NCBI RefSeq assembly: GCF_018448925.1
Contig: NZ_RCWE01000011.1
Span: 62,001 to 126,000 of the forward strand
Direction: 5' to 3'
DNA from: Photorhabdus akhurstii
GTDB lineage: Bacteria; Pseudomonadota; Gammaproteobacteria; Enterobacterales; Enterobacteriaceae
DNA length: 64,000 nt
In this document: piece by piece, positions 8,925 to 17,337 of the stretch
How positions within the stretch are numbered: the stretch's first letter is position 1
How the letters are laid out: each line of letters starts with the position of its first letter
Made by a program: the position numbers and the translations under genes
Notes under the pieces: model-generated
The model's input: only the letters and a program-made list of their open reading frames with translations
Database searches by the model: none
Told to the model about the DNA's origin: nothing

Positions 8925-9144
8925 TGTTGAATATAATGATTTTAGGGATGTTTTTGATTGCAATATATCGGATTATTTATTGTTGGCAATTATATAAAAA
9001 TAGTTACTCCTTTTAGTTATAAAAATATTTCATTATTGTTTTTCTAAACTAGACTATTATCGATATGAATTGTGAGAAATCATCTTTAGTGATAGTTCAA
9101 TATGTTTATTATGAAATAATGTCATTTAATTTAAGGATATGTAT
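8925..9144 (+). promoter_or_regulatory. conserved fibre-cassette leader, copy 4
   Basis: Shared blocks are AGAATGTTGAATATAATG (about 8921-8938), TTGGCAATTATATAAAAATAG (about 8982-9002), TTATTGTTTTTCTAAACTAG (about 9034-9053) with ACTATTATCG-ATGAATTGTGAG after it, and TCATTTAATTTAAGGA before the start. Spacer 8829-8920 holds nothing recognisable. Confidence 0.6.
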
Positions 9145-9732
9145 ATGAGTGCCAAAAATGATTTTAAAGCTTTTGCTATTAGTAATAATGCTAATGTGTT
9201 GAGTCAACAAGGCTATGAAGTATATCCGGAGTTGTTAATTGGGTTTCCAGACAATCAGTATATTCCTAATCACGTATTAAATAAGATATTGCGTCAAACA
9301 TCAACTATATCATCTGCTATAGCTGATTTTATTGCGACAGAATCTGGCACTGATGTTTTGGATGATGGCAATGTACCCAAAATCACCTCACGCTTCAAAA
9401 GCGTATTAGAACAAAAAATTGCAAAGTGTTGTAATCTTAATGTGAATACGGCTAACAAGGTTGTGAATGGTTGGTGGAAATGTGGTGATACTGGAATAAT
9501 TATTCAGTGGGGCCAGGCAAACGGCTCTATGAATATAAATGATTATAGAAATTTCCCGATTCCATTCCCTAATGCTTGTTTCCAGATCGTTGCAACATAT
9601 TCTGAGTTTGAAAATGCTGGCGCTGGAGTTGCTGCTTTACCTATTTCTGCAAGTCAATTTATTATAACATGCAGAAATGGTGCATCCCAGTTAGCAGGTA
9701 ATTTTGTAAGATATTTGGCGATAGGATATTAA
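9145..9732 (+). CDS. short tail fibre with gp53-like tip (cassette 5)
   Basis: The 195-residue product has a shortened shared N-domain (1 to about 95). The ASLTQKG region of the paralogs is deleted, and it joins directly to a gp53-like tip (about 105-195) with [25 protein letters not shown] and final AIGY. The in-frame ATG at 9139 overlaps the AAGGA ribosome site, so ATG 9145 is chosen. Only two bases separate its stop from the tfa gene at 9735, the only classical fibre-plus-chaperone pair in the array. Confidence 0.85.
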   Translation: MSAKNDFKAFAISNNANVLSQQGYEVYPELLIGFPDNQYIPNHVLNKILRQTSTISSAIADFIATESGTDVLDDGNVPKITSRFKSVLEQKIAKCCNLNVNTANKVVNGWWKCGDTGIIIQWGQANGSMNINDYRNFPIPFPNACFQIVATYSEFENAGAGVAALPISASQFIITCRNGASQLAGNFVRYLAIGY

Positions 9733-9734
9733 TC

Positions 9735-10157
9735 ATGTATTTTTATAGTGCAAAAACAAATTCATTCTATCCTATAGAATTGGAGCAGAATTATATTGCT
9801 TCTGGTTCATTGCCCGATGATATTATTGAGGTTAGTATTGATATTTATCAAGAATATGCCGCGAATAATGCACCAGAAGGAAAGTATCGTATAGCAAGTC
9901 AGAATGGTTTACCAGAATGGGCAGATATTCCTCCACCAACGAAGGAAGAATTGCAGCAATATGTTGAAAGCAAAAAGCAACAATTTATTTTGGAAGCTAG
10001 CCAGAAAATAGCACCATTACAAGATGCTGTTGATTTAGAGATTGCGACTAAAGAAGAGGACGCGGCTTTATTGGTATGGAAGAAATATAGAGTAATGCTG
10101 AACAGGATTGATATTTCACAGGCTCCTGATATTGAATGGCCGGAACAACCAAAATAA
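9735..10157 (+). CDS. tfa: tail fibre assembly protein
   Basis: The 140-residue protein belongs to the phage Tfa family of fibre-folding chaperones. It begins with [13 protein letters not shown] and contains [13 protein letters not shown] helical segment and the diagnostic C-terminus follow ([35 protein letters not shown]). It is translationally coupled to the fibre gene at 9145 (2-base gap), which suggests it folds that fibre and perhaps the others. The C-terminal about 70 residues are almost the same as the C-termini of the fibre-Tfa fusions ending at 7471 and 13734. Confidence 0.85.
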   Translation: MYFYSAKTNSFYPIELEQNYIASGSLPDDIIEVSIDIYQEYAANNAPEGKYRIASQNGLPEWADIPPPTKEELQQYVESKKQQFILEASQKIAPLQDAVDLEIATKEEDAALLVWKKYRVMLNRIDISQAPDIEWPEQPK

Positions 10158-10267
10158 CGAAAGTAGCTTGAATAAACAGGCCATTCTTATAATGGTTTTG
10201 TTAACATTGGTTAACAAATCTAACCTGAGATCAGCATACACTGGATGTTTTAAATCAAGCTGCTATT

Positions 10268-10307
10268 AAAGTCTGAGTTCTGTATTTAACAGAGCTCAGA
10301 TTTTTTA
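10268..10307 (+). terminator. terminator after the tfa gene
   Basis: TCTGAG(TTCTG) pairs with (CAGAG)CTCAGA around a TATTTAA loop, followed by a run of T. It is a diverged copy of the terminator at 5541-5580, including the GCTATTAAAGTCTGAG flank. Confidence 0.75.
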
Positions 10308-10558
10308 ATCTCAATATCAAATTAGCGATGCTTGAAGAACTTATCCAATTCCGTATGAGGGAATAAATAGATGTGCCCAGATTATTCACAGTCGTGTAGC
10401 ATCGGGCAGATTTTTTCCAGATGAATTTGAGGAAATCAAGAGTTGAAAATACAATTAGCCTCCAGAGGAAAGAATTGTAAGTTAGAAAAAATTTAGGTTG
10501 TGATTTTATCTTTAATGTATTTAAAATAATGCTGAAAAATCACCAATAGGAGTAGTGT
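10308..10558. other. non-coding spacer before the LprI-like gene
   Basis: No open frame or RNA can be supported. The spacer ends with an AGGAG ribosome site for the gene at 10559. Together with bases 10158-10267 it makes a gap of about 400 bases after tfa. Confidence 0.45.
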
Positions 10559-11218
10559 ATGAGAACACTAATAGGTTTTTTGGCATTAATACTGTGTGGT
10601 GTGTCATTCCTATCATTCGGTGCGAGCTTTGATTGCGCAAAAGCCACCAGTAAGGCTGAAAAGTTAATTTGCTCGACCCCAGCATTATCCCAAGCTGATG
10701 ACAACCTATATATTAATTACCTTCAGGCCAAACTGGCCACTAACAACGATGCGGACTTTAAAGCTTTGGTAAAACAGAATTGGGAACTTCGCGAAAAATG
10801 CGTGGCAGTTGAATGTCTTCAAGACTGGTATCACCGGTCATCGGAAATGTACAGAAAGATTGCCGCAGATAAAGCAACAGAGAACTGTTATAAAGAAAGG
10901 CAAAAAATTACTCTTGATGGCACATTATTAAGGATCACCTATCCCGGTCCACCAAATTACGAAAGTGTGGAAAACGGGGATAGCCCTGAAACTTATTGGG
11001 TGTTGCAACCGGATAAGGCGATAAAATGCGCTACAGGGGCCCCAGAATGGGGGGATCGTAGTCTAATGCAACTGGTGGTTGAGGATGAGTTTTATACCGT
11101 GTATCGAAGCCTTATTGGGCACCGCGTGAAAGTAACCGGAACCATTATGTACGCGGTTACTGGACATCACCATACACCGATAATGCTCGAAACCCAACGA
11201 ATTGAAGCTGCTAAATAA
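10559..11218 (+). CDS. secreted LprI/DUF1311 plus DUF4431 protein
   Basis: The 219-residue precursor has a Sec signal peptide (about 1-22). A DUF1311/LprI-type domain follows (about 24-105), with FDCAKATSKAEKLICSTPAL and paired cysteines (C-V-A-V-E-C). C-terminal residues 110-219 have the pattern of DUF4431 (KITLDGTL, ETYWVLQPD, VEDEFYTVYRSLIGHRVKVTG). LprI-like proteins include lysozyme inhibitors, and DUF4431 has no settled function. Periplasmic location is inferred from the signal peptide. It has its own ribosome site (AGGAGT) and sits between fibre cassettes, transcribed in the same direction. A role in envelope protection is possible but not shown. Confidence 0.75.
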   Translation: MRTLIGFLALILCGVSFLSFGASFDCAKATSKAEKLICSTPALSQADDNLYINYLQAKLATNNDADFKALVKQNWELREKCVAVECLQDWYHRSSEMYRKIAADKATENCYKERQKITLDGTLLRITYPGPPNYESVENGDSPETYWVLQPDKAIKCATGAPEWGDRSLMQLVVEDEFYTVYRSLIGHRVKVTGTIMYAVTGHHHTPIMLETQRIEAAK

Positions 11219-11369
11219 TTTGGAAGTAATTAACGCAGGTATTTTGCTGAGCAATACCTAAGATCTAAGGAATGGATCTTAGTCGATTTGGATGAAAAGA
11301 ATTGGATTGGTTATTAAGATAAACTTCAACAAGGTTTGCTTGGTCAATACTAAACGTATTGCACTCATC

Positions 11370-11388
11370 TCTATACGGTCTGTATAGA
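11370..11388. promoter_or_regulatory. perfect 7-bp palindrome, possible operator
   Basis: TCTATAC (11370-11376) and GTATAGA (11382-11388) are separated by five bases. The palindrome lies 37 bases before the HicB-like gene, where a promoter would be expected, so autoregulatory binding is possible. Confidence 0.3.
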
Positions 11389-11424
11389 TCTAGCTACCCT
11401 GATGCATAGAAGAGGAGAAGAAAA

Positions 11425-11721
11425 ATGAGATTACGTTGCATGGCTTATCGTCAAGATGGGGTGTATGTAGCTGCCTGTTTGGATCTTTCTTTGGCCGCTC
11501 AGGGTGACAATATAGATGAAGCAGTAAATAAACTCGAAGTCCAGATTGAAGATTATCTCAATGAGGTGAAATCAGAACCTCGGTACGCCAAACAAATGTT
11601 AAACCGAAAAGTGCCACTATCTATGTGGTTTAAATATTGGCGAATTGCCTTTCGAATTTTTATGAACAGAAAAGACTGTGGCATGGCTAAAGTTTTTAAT
11701 GAGCGGTGCGAACCCGCTTGA
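11425..11721 (+). CDS. HicB-like/DUF1902-type small protein without a toxin partner
   Basis: The 98-residue product starts with MRLRCMAYRQDGVYVAACLD and continues with LSLAAQGDNIDEAVNKLEVQIEDYL. This is the beta-beta-alpha pattern of the HicB antitoxin-like fold. No C-terminal DNA-binding segment is evident, the C-terminus is basic and tryptophan-rich, and no HicA toxin gene lies next to it. The ribosome site is strong (AGGAGAAG, 5 to 12 bases before the ATG). A palindrome precedes it. It could be an orphan antitoxin or an unrelated protein with this fold. Confidence 0.6.
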   Translation: MRLRCMAYRQDGVYVAACLDLSLAAQGDNIDEAVNKLEVQIEDYLNEVKSEPRYAKQMLNRKVPLSMWFKYWRIAFRIFMNRKDCGMAKVFNERCEPA

Positions 11722-11759
11722 TGTAGGGCAGCGCTATATTTTTTAAGAAATTAACGCCA

Positions 11760-11981
11760 TTGAAATACGCCGAAGTCATTAAAGGACTTACTGCATGCAA
11801 GGGCGTGATTAGTGCTGAACAAGTGCAGGCTGAAAACTCATCAGATTATGAGAATAACGAGTGTGTCTCTTATGAAGACGGAGTGTCATACGATATTCTT
11901 GAACACGGTAGATTAGGTATTAGGGTAAAGATTCAGTGTGAAGCGTTCGTTAAACAGAGAGAGTTGCAGGGAAAGATATAA
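11760..11981 (+). CDS. hypothetical small protein, weak support
   Basis: An open frame of 73 codons starts with TTG and has no convincing ribosome site. The product (MKYAEVIKGLTACKGVISAE...) matches no family I recognise. It follows the HicB-like gene by 38 bases on the same strand and ends just before a fibre leader. It may be a real small gene, a truncated one, or a chance frame. Confidence 0.25.
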   Translation: MKYAEVIKGLTACKGVISAEQVQAENSSDYENNECVSYEDGVSYDILEHGRLGIRVKIQCEAFVKQRELQGKI

Positions 11982-11989
11982 GGAATAAA

Positions 11990-12225
11990 AGAAAAATAGT
12001 TTCCAGATATTGAATATAGATTTTTGGATATATTTTGAATATCAAAATGTTGAGCTATGTATTGCTGCCAATTATAAAAAATAGTTAACCTTATAAATTA
12101 ATAAAAAAGCTGCATTATTTTTTTTCTGAACTAGACTTTTATTAGCGTGAGTTGTAGGGGGATTGTTTTTACAATAATTCAATATGTTGATTATTAAATA
12201 ATATTATTTAATTTAAGGAAGGTTT
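11990..12225 (+). promoter_or_regulatory. conserved fibre-cassette leader, copy 5
   Basis: It shares GATATTGAATATAGA (about 12007), GCTGCCAATTATAAAAAATA (12065-12084), GCATTATTTTTTTTCTGAAC (about 12112-12131) with TAGACTTTTATTAGCGTGAGTT after it, and TAATATTATTTAATTTAAGG with the other four leaders, in the same order and spacing. Confidence 0.6.
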
Positions 12226-13734
12226 ATGAATCATAAGAATGATTTTAAAGCTTTTTCTATTAGTGATAATGCAAATATAGTCAGTCAAGAAAAATATGAG
12301 GCAAATCAGAGTTTGCAGACTGGGTTTTCACCAGATAATGTTCCCACACACTTGTTAAATAAGGTATTACGTCAAGCGTCAACGGTATCATCTGCCGTGG
12401 CTGATTTTATCGCGGCACGATCTGACAATGATGTTCTGGATGATGGAAACATAGTCAAACTCACCGCTCAATTAAATAAAGCATTAGAACAAAAAATTAC
12501 AACAGATATTCCTGGCGCCTCATTAACACAAAAAGGTGTTGTTCAGCTTACAAATGTAATTGGCAATAGCGATACATTAGCGGTTACACAAAAGCTTGTT
12601 CAGGAAGTAATAAATTCATTACGCGAGTATACCCGCGAAGAGATAGATAATCGGATTAAAACAGCTAATGAAATTCCTGTCGGTTCTCCTATTCCGTGGC
12701 CGTTGCCCTATCCACCTATCGGCTATCTCACTTGTAATGGTGCATTCTTTAATAAATTACAGTATCCGAAGTTGGCGGAAGTTTATCCTGACGGTAGATT
12801 ACCCGATTTAAGGGGAGAATTTATCCGGGGCTGGGATGATGGAAGAGGGGTAGATCCATCTCGTTCATTATTATCATGGCAAGAAGGGTCTTATTTGGTA
12901 CAGGAAATTTATGAGCCTGGTGATAATATTCTTACCTTCTCACTCAATGATCGTGGAAAATTGAAGTGGGATGTTCCCGAAAGTAGCAATATTTCGACAA
13001 GAATTAAATGGATTGAAAAGACTCATCTCGGGGAAGCGAGTAAGGATTATATAGGAGTGTCAAGACCTCGTAATATTGCATTTAACTACGTCGTCAAGGC
13101 GGGAATAATAGTGACACAAGAATCTATCTTAGATTCAGAAATTGCCATATTAGGTGAAGACGGATTAGCGACTCAAGCCGGCTGGATAAAGGTTTATCAT
13201 GTTAATCCTTATTCGAGAGAATTTGCTGGAACTAATTTTGAATATGTCGCAAAAGGTGTGGGTTTATCAGCGCGTTCTTACCCTGATGCGCCAGAGCTTC
13301 CTGATTCTGATAATATGGCTATTTGTCGCAGTGAAGACGGTAAGCGTTGGGAAATTGTCCCTGACCACCGAGGGAAAATCGTTTACAACAAACAAACCCA
13401 TGCACAGCAAGAAGTTACTGAACTGGGTGAGCTGCCAGAAATTCTGACATTCAAGAAACCTGATACCGATTACGATCGATGGGATGGTAAAGAGTGGGTG
13501 GTTGATAAAGACCTTCTCAGATCCCATCAGATTACGGAAGCAAAGCAACAGCAAGCAGAACTGTTACAACAGGCAAATGAAACACTCTCATTGTTGCAAG
13601 ACTCGGTTGATTTAGAAATTGCTACCGAAGCAGAAAAAGCCGCTTTGCAGGAGTGGAAAAGATACAGAGTATTACTCGCTCGTGTAGATATTTTACAAAC
13701 GCCTGATATTGAGTGGCCGGAGATGCCCAAATGA
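12226..13734 (+). CDS. tail fibre with collar tip fused to a nearly complete Tfa (cassette 6)
   Basis: The 502-residue protein combines three parts in one frame. These are the shared fibre N-domain (1 to about 135), a collar-type tip (about 152-293; GYLTCNGAFF, LPDLRGEFIRGWDDGRGVD, SRPRNIAFNYVVKAG), and a Tfa domain (about 318-502; GWIKVYHVNPYSREF, YVAKGVGL, SYPDAPEL, WEIVPDHRGKIVYN, YDRWDGKEWV, then [16 protein letters not shown] and PDIEWPEMPK). Fibre and chaperone are normally separate genes. Here no stop codon or frameshift separates them. The fusion might be cleaved after folding or might keep Tfa on the fibre tip, as the Tfa of phage Mu stays bound. The start has AAGGAAGG upstream. Confidence 0.87.
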   Translation: MNHKNDFKAFSISDNANIVSQEKYEANQSLQTGFSPDNVPTHLLNKVLRQASTVSSAVADFIAARSDNDVLDDGNIVKLTAQLNKALEQKITTDIPGASLTQKGVVQLTNVIGNSDTLAVTQKLVQEVINSLREYTREEIDNRIKTANEIPVGSPIPWPLPYPPIGYLTCNGAFFNKLQYPKLAEVYPDGRLPDLRGEFIRGWDDGRGVDPSRSLLSWQEGSYLVQEIYEPGDNILTFSLNDRGKLKWDVPESSNISTRIKWIEKTHLGEASKDYIGVSRPRNIAFNYVVKAGIIVTQESILDSEIAILGEDGLATQAGWIKVYHVNPYSREFAGTNFEYVAKGVGLSARSYPDAPELPDSDNMAICRSEDGKRWEIVPDHRGKIVYNKQTHAQQEVTELGELPEILTFKKPDTDYDRWDGKEWVVDKDLLRSHQITEAKQQQAELLQQANETLSLLQDSVDLEIATEAEKAALQEWKRYRVLLARVDILQTPDIEWPEMPK

Positions 13735-13784
13735 ATGAAGTTGGGTAAGAGGAGTTTTACACCAACTAAGCCACAGCCATAAAA

Positions 13785-13812
13785 AAAACCAACCCTAACA
13801 GGTTGGTTTTTC
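13785..13812 (-). terminator. bidirectional terminator between fibre array and tRNA-Pro
   Basis: AAAACCAACC (13785-13794) pairs with GGTTGGTTTT (13801-13810) around a six-base loop. A and T runs on either side make it suitable for the tRNA on the minus strand and for the fibre gene on the plus strand. Confidence 0.8.
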
Positions 13813-13822
13813 TAGGGAAATT

Positions 13823-13899
13823 TGGTCGGCATGAGAGGATTTGAACCTCCGACCCCCGACACCCCATGACGGTGCGCTACCAAGCTGCGCTACATGCCG
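13823..13899 (-). tRNA. proL: tRNA-Pro (anticodon GGG)
   Basis: The minus strand reads CGGCATG at the acceptor 5' end, D-stem GCGC/GCGC, anticodon loop ATGGGGT giving GGG, T-arm GGAGG-TTCAAAT-CCTCT, acceptor CATGCCG, discriminator A and an encoded CCA (complement of 13823-13825). It closely matches enterobacterial proL, which also lies next to yejM in E. coli. Its 3' end faces the fibre array, the usual orientation for an island junction. Confidence 0.95.
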
Positions 13900-13974
13900 A
13901 TAATTCCTATTATAGTACTGATTTTTTATCTAAAAGCAAGTGCTGAATTTTGTGACCGATTGATTTTTAAGCAT

Positions 13975-15714
13975 TTAATTAGCTATAAAATGTTTAACCT
14001 CGGTTAATATCTGTAACAGTTGCGCCAGATTAGGTTTAGCATCTTTTATTTCGTTGCCTTCCAGGTCATATAGGTAATAGTCACCATTTTTATCCAGGAA
14101 CAAGGTGTTTTCGCTGGTTGTAATGATTAGGGAACCATCATCACCGGTAATCACCCACGGATTGTCACGCTGTGCTGCAAATAGATCTTGGCCTTGAGAA
14201 TAATCAGCAGGAGTATTGCTGACATGCAACAAACGCTGCATTAATGTTGTCATGATATCCTGATGACTTGTCAGTTTATTAATTGTCTGTGATGGTGTTC
14301 CAGGCCAATGAATCAGCAGTGGAACATGCATCTGAGCACGATTAAATTTGCCATTGTTTATCCATCTAGGTGGATGTGTAGCGGCGATTTCACTGTGTTC
14401 AGCGGTAATAACAATGACAGTATTGTTCAGTGCATTTTTATTTTTTAGTGTCTCTAGTACAGCATTAATTTGAACATCAAGCGCAGCAGCATTACCTACT
14501 GCATTCACTTTATCCAAGCCATTTAGCCTCAAGAAGGAGAACCACGGAGCATTATTATTGGGTAAATTTAGCCATTGCTGCCATTGTTCCACCGTGAGTT
14601 GGTTACTTTGGTTGACCTCAGTAGGCAATGAATAGTCGGAAAGTAATGCATGACGATAAAGCGGAGTATTAAACCCTACAGAAGAGAATAGGCCAAATTG
14701 ATATCCCCGATGAGTCAGGGCATTAATCAGGGCTGATGATTTACGTCCAGCCAATATTCCATCCAGATAACCTGAAGAAATGCCATAAAACAACCCGAAT
14801 AGGGCAGTATCATTTTGAATCCCAGTACTGAAATGTTGATTGAACTGAATGTTGGTTTCTCTGAAATGAGAGAGCACAGGCATATTCTCTGTAATATCTC
14901 TGTTATCCAGTTTATCGACTACCAGTATTAACAGGTTGTATCCGCTTCCTTGATTCTGATAAGTCAGGTCATTAAGTGGATATTCCACTGTCAGCGCGGC
15001 AGGATCACCCTGTTGCATAAGACGGCGCTGATATTCTTGTTGATCGAGCAAACCATGTTTTTCAAGAAATTTACGCGCTGTCATTGGATAGGAGAGCGGC
15101 AGGTTAGAACGTTGCATGGTAATCGGACGATAAAAATTAGCATCAGCCCAGATATATATCAAATGGGAAGCTAAAAAAGCCGAAATAAGGACGGCAGCCA
15201 GCGGTTTACCAAACCGTTGCCGATTCAGGCTGCGTAGTTTCTGCCAACTCCAGGTGCCAAATAACATCTGTATCAGAAAAATGACTGGAATACAGATGAA
15301 CAGTAGCTGCCATTCTCGCGCAAGTTCCCCTTGATCAGGATTGATTACTAAATCCCATACTAAAGGTGTGAGGTGAAGATGGAAACGGTTGTATATGGCA
15401 ATGTCGAATATTAACAGTGTCAGCCCGGCCGTGGCGAAAATGGCTGAAAGAAACCTTAGCAGGCGCTGTGACATGACAATAAATGTCAGTGGAAACAGGA
15501 TCAGCAAATAAGCGGCAAAAACAATAAAACTAAAGTGCCCAAGCCAACTCGCCAGAGCATAGACTCGGCCGAACAGTGAGCTCGGCCAGTCAGAAACAAA
15601 CAGGTAACGACTACCTAATCCAAGACTGAACAGAATATTAAATAGGGCAAACCAATGCCCCCAGCTAATCATTTGGGAAACTTTTTCACGATAACGCTGA
15701 CGGCTAGTTACCAT
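13975..15714 (-). CDS. yejM: inner-membrane sulfatase-like protein YejM/PbgA/LapC
   Basis: The 579-residue protein has five predicted N-terminal transmembrane helices (within about 17-190), a linker, and a periplasmic alkaline-phosphatase/sulfatase-fold domain from about residue 255 (YNLLILVVDKLD..., NNTVIVITAEHSE..., VPLLIHWPG). In E. coli the protein (PbgA/LapC) senses periplasmic-leaflet lipopolysaccharide and controls LpxC degradation through LapB. Length and order match (E. coli 586). It forms a likely operon with yejL just upstream on the minus strand. Confidence 0.95.
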   Translation of the reverse strand: MVTSRQRYREKVSQMISWGHWFALFNILFSLGLGSRYLFVSDWPSSLFGRVYALASWLGHFSFIVFAAYLLILFPLTFIVMSQRLLRFLSAIFATAGLTLLIFDIAIYNRFHLHLTPLVWDLVINPDQGELAREWQLLFICIPVIFLIQMLFGTWSWQKLRSLNRQRFGKPLAAVLISAFLASHLIYIWADANFYRPITMQRSNLPLSYPMTARKFLEKHGLLDQQEYQRRLMQQGDPAALTVEYPLNDLTYQNQGSGYNLLILVVDKLDNRDITENMPVLSHFRETNIQFNQHFSTGIQNDTALFGLFYGISSGYLDGILAGRKSSALINALTHRGYQFGLFSSVGFNTPLYRHALLSDYSLPTEVNQSNQLTVEQWQQWLNLPNNNAPWFSFLRLNGLDKVNAVGNAAALDVQINAVLETLKNKNALNNTVIVITAEHSEIAATHPPRWINNGKFNRAQMHVPLLIHWPGTPSQTINKLTSHQDIMTTLMQRLLHVSNTPADYSQGQDLFAAQRDNPWVITGDDGSLIITTSENTLFLDKNGDYYLYDLEGNEIKDAKPNLAQLLQILTEVKHFIAN

Positions 15715-15745
15715 ATTTTGTTTACATTGTCGTCTTAGTTAAAAA

Positions 15746-15973
15746 TTAATGGGCTTTATCTTCGTTTACCGAAGATTTAAGCGCGTGTGCAAACGAGTCA
15801 GCAATATGTCTGCGCTGTGCAGGAGATATACTCGTATTGATTAAGTTTGTTACCATATTGCCCAGTACCATTAGAGAAAGGTCTGTTGGCGTACGGTTTC
15901 TTTCCAGAACACTAACGAGTTCTGTTAATAAGCGTTCAACGTGTTCGTCACTGTAACGAGATGACTGTGGCAT
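15746..15973 (-). CDS. yejL: UPF0352 family protein YejL
   Basis: The 75-residue protein begins [16 protein letters not shown] and is an ortholog of E. coli YejL, a small alpha-helical protein of unknown role. It lies 31 bases upstream of yejM on the same strand and diverges from yejK, exactly as in E. coli. Confidence 0.93.
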   Translation of the reverse strand: MPQSSRYSDEHVERLLTELVSVLERNRTPTDLSLMVLGNMVTNLINTSISPAQRRHIADSFAHALKSSVNEDKAH

Positions 15974-16244
15974 AGATTTAAACTTCCTGAACTAACAAAG
16001 CGTATTATCTTACCGTATAGATGCGTGATTTTCCGCTCTTTTGTGGCAAATTAATTCACGGATAAGATTATGTTGCAGTAATAACCTATTTTTAGCAATT
16101 TTTTGATATCTGCCAGTAAATTATAGTTGATGGCAGATGACGAAACGTTGTTTTCTTTCGGGGTTTTTTATTGCAGTCGTTTGTTATCGGTGTTTGAATG
16201 CGTGTTTAAAACGCATGACATCAGCCGCGAAAGGAGTAGAAAGA

Positions 16245-17249
16245 ATGAGTCTGCAAATAGACCAGATTGCCTTGCATCAATTAATCAAGCGTGATGAACA
16301 GACATTAGATGTCGTGTTGCGTGATTCTTTACTCGCCACCGATCAAGTGGTGGAAGATATGATGGCTGAATTACACCGGGTATATAGCGCAAAAAGTAAA
16401 GCTTACGGCTTATTTAATGCAGAGAGTGAATTGGCAGAAGCGCTCAGGCATCAGCGTAAAGGTGATGAAGATTTTCTTGGGTTTAGTCGTGCGGCAACAG
16501 CACGTCTGAGGGATGAACTGGCGAAATATCCGTTTGCCGAGGGAGGAACGGTCCTGTTTTGTCAGTATCGCTATCTGGCGGTAGAGTATTTATTGATTGC
16601 TGTACTTAATAGCTGTAACAGTATGTCTGTTAACGATAATCTGGATTTAAATACTACGCATTATCTGGATATTCCTCACGCAGATATTGTTGCTCGTATA
16701 GATTTGACGGAGTGGGAAACTAATCCTGAATCAAGCCGTTATTTAACATTCCTGAAAGGCCGGGTAGGGCGTAAAGTTTCAGATTTTTTTATGGATTTTC
16801 TTGCCGCCAGTGAAGGTATGAATGCTAAGGTTCAGAATAAAGGTCTGTTACAAGCAGTTGATGATTATTGTGAATCTGGTGAGCTTAATAAGAATGAGCG
16901 TCAAGCCTATCGCCAGCAAGTATACAGTTATTGTAATGAACAATTGCAGGCGGGAGAGGAAATAGAAATTAAGGAGTTGTCGCAGGCATTACCTACATTT
17001 GGAGAACAGAATTTCCAGCAGTTTTCTCAGGAGAAGGGATATGAATTGGAAGAGAGTTTTCCGGCAGATCGCAGTACGTTGCGTCAGCTAACTAAATTTG
17101 CCGGCAGTGGTGGCGGGTTAACAATCAATTTTGATGCGATGTTATTTGGTGAAAGAATTTTCTGGGACCCGGCAACGGATACTTTAACCATTAAAGGTAC
17201 GCCACCAAATTTACGTGACCAGTTACAGCGCCGTAGTGGTGGTCATTAA
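16245..17249 (+). CDS. yejK: nucleoid-associated protein YejK (NdpA)
   Basis: The 334-residue protein begins [19 protein letters not shown] and ends [23 protein letters not shown] then LRDQLQRR, the hallmark regions of the 37-kDa nucleoid-associated protein NdpA. An upstream in-frame extension to 16137 is rejected. ATG 16245 has AAGGAG eight bases upstream and aligns with the E. coli start. The 3' end carries a 16-bp tandem duplication (17235-17250 and 17251-17266) spanning the stop codon. Confidence 0.95.
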   Translation: MSLQIDQIALHQLIKRDEQTLDVVLRDSLLATDQVVEDMMAELHRVYSAKSKAYGLFNAESELAEALRHQRKGDEDFLGFSRAATARLRDELAKYPFAEGGTVLFCQYRYLAVEYLLIAVLNSCNSMSVNDNLDLNTTHYLDIPHADIVARIDLTEWETNPESSRYLTFLKGRVGRKVSDFFMDFLAASEGMNAKVQNKGLLQAVDDYCESGELNKNERQAYRQQVYSYCNEQLQAGEEIEIKELSQALPTFGEQNFQQFSQEKGYELEESFPADRSTLRQLTKFAGSGGGLTINFDAMLFGERIFWDPATDTLTIKGTPPNLRDQLQRRSGGH

Positions 17250-17276
17250 GAGTGGTGGTCATTGAGGCCAAAAAAT

Positions 17277-17304
17277 AAATAACGCCGCATTTGCGGCGTT
17301 ATTT
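17277..17304. terminator. bidirectional terminator between yejK and rplY
   Basis: AAATAACGCCGCA (17277-17289) pairs with TGCGGCGTTATTT (17292-17304). It separates two convergent genes and has A/T runs on both sides. Confidence 0.88.
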
Positions 17305-17337
17305 ACTCGGCGTCCCGAAAAGCTCGGCTGTGGCTAA

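Noticed and set aside
13267-13554. Minus-strand frame within the fibre-Tfa fusion
   Set aside because: It is antisense to a well-supported Tfa domain and has no ribosome site or family match.
59-13734. Complete prophage
   Set aside because: Only fibre, fibre-assembly and a YadA-head gene are present. No head, tail tube, lysis, replication, integrase or repressor gene is visible.
16137-16244. 36-residue N-terminal extension of YejK with a hydrophobic start
   Set aside because: The ATG at 16245 has a strong AAGGAG site and matches the conserved family start. The extension has no ribosome site.
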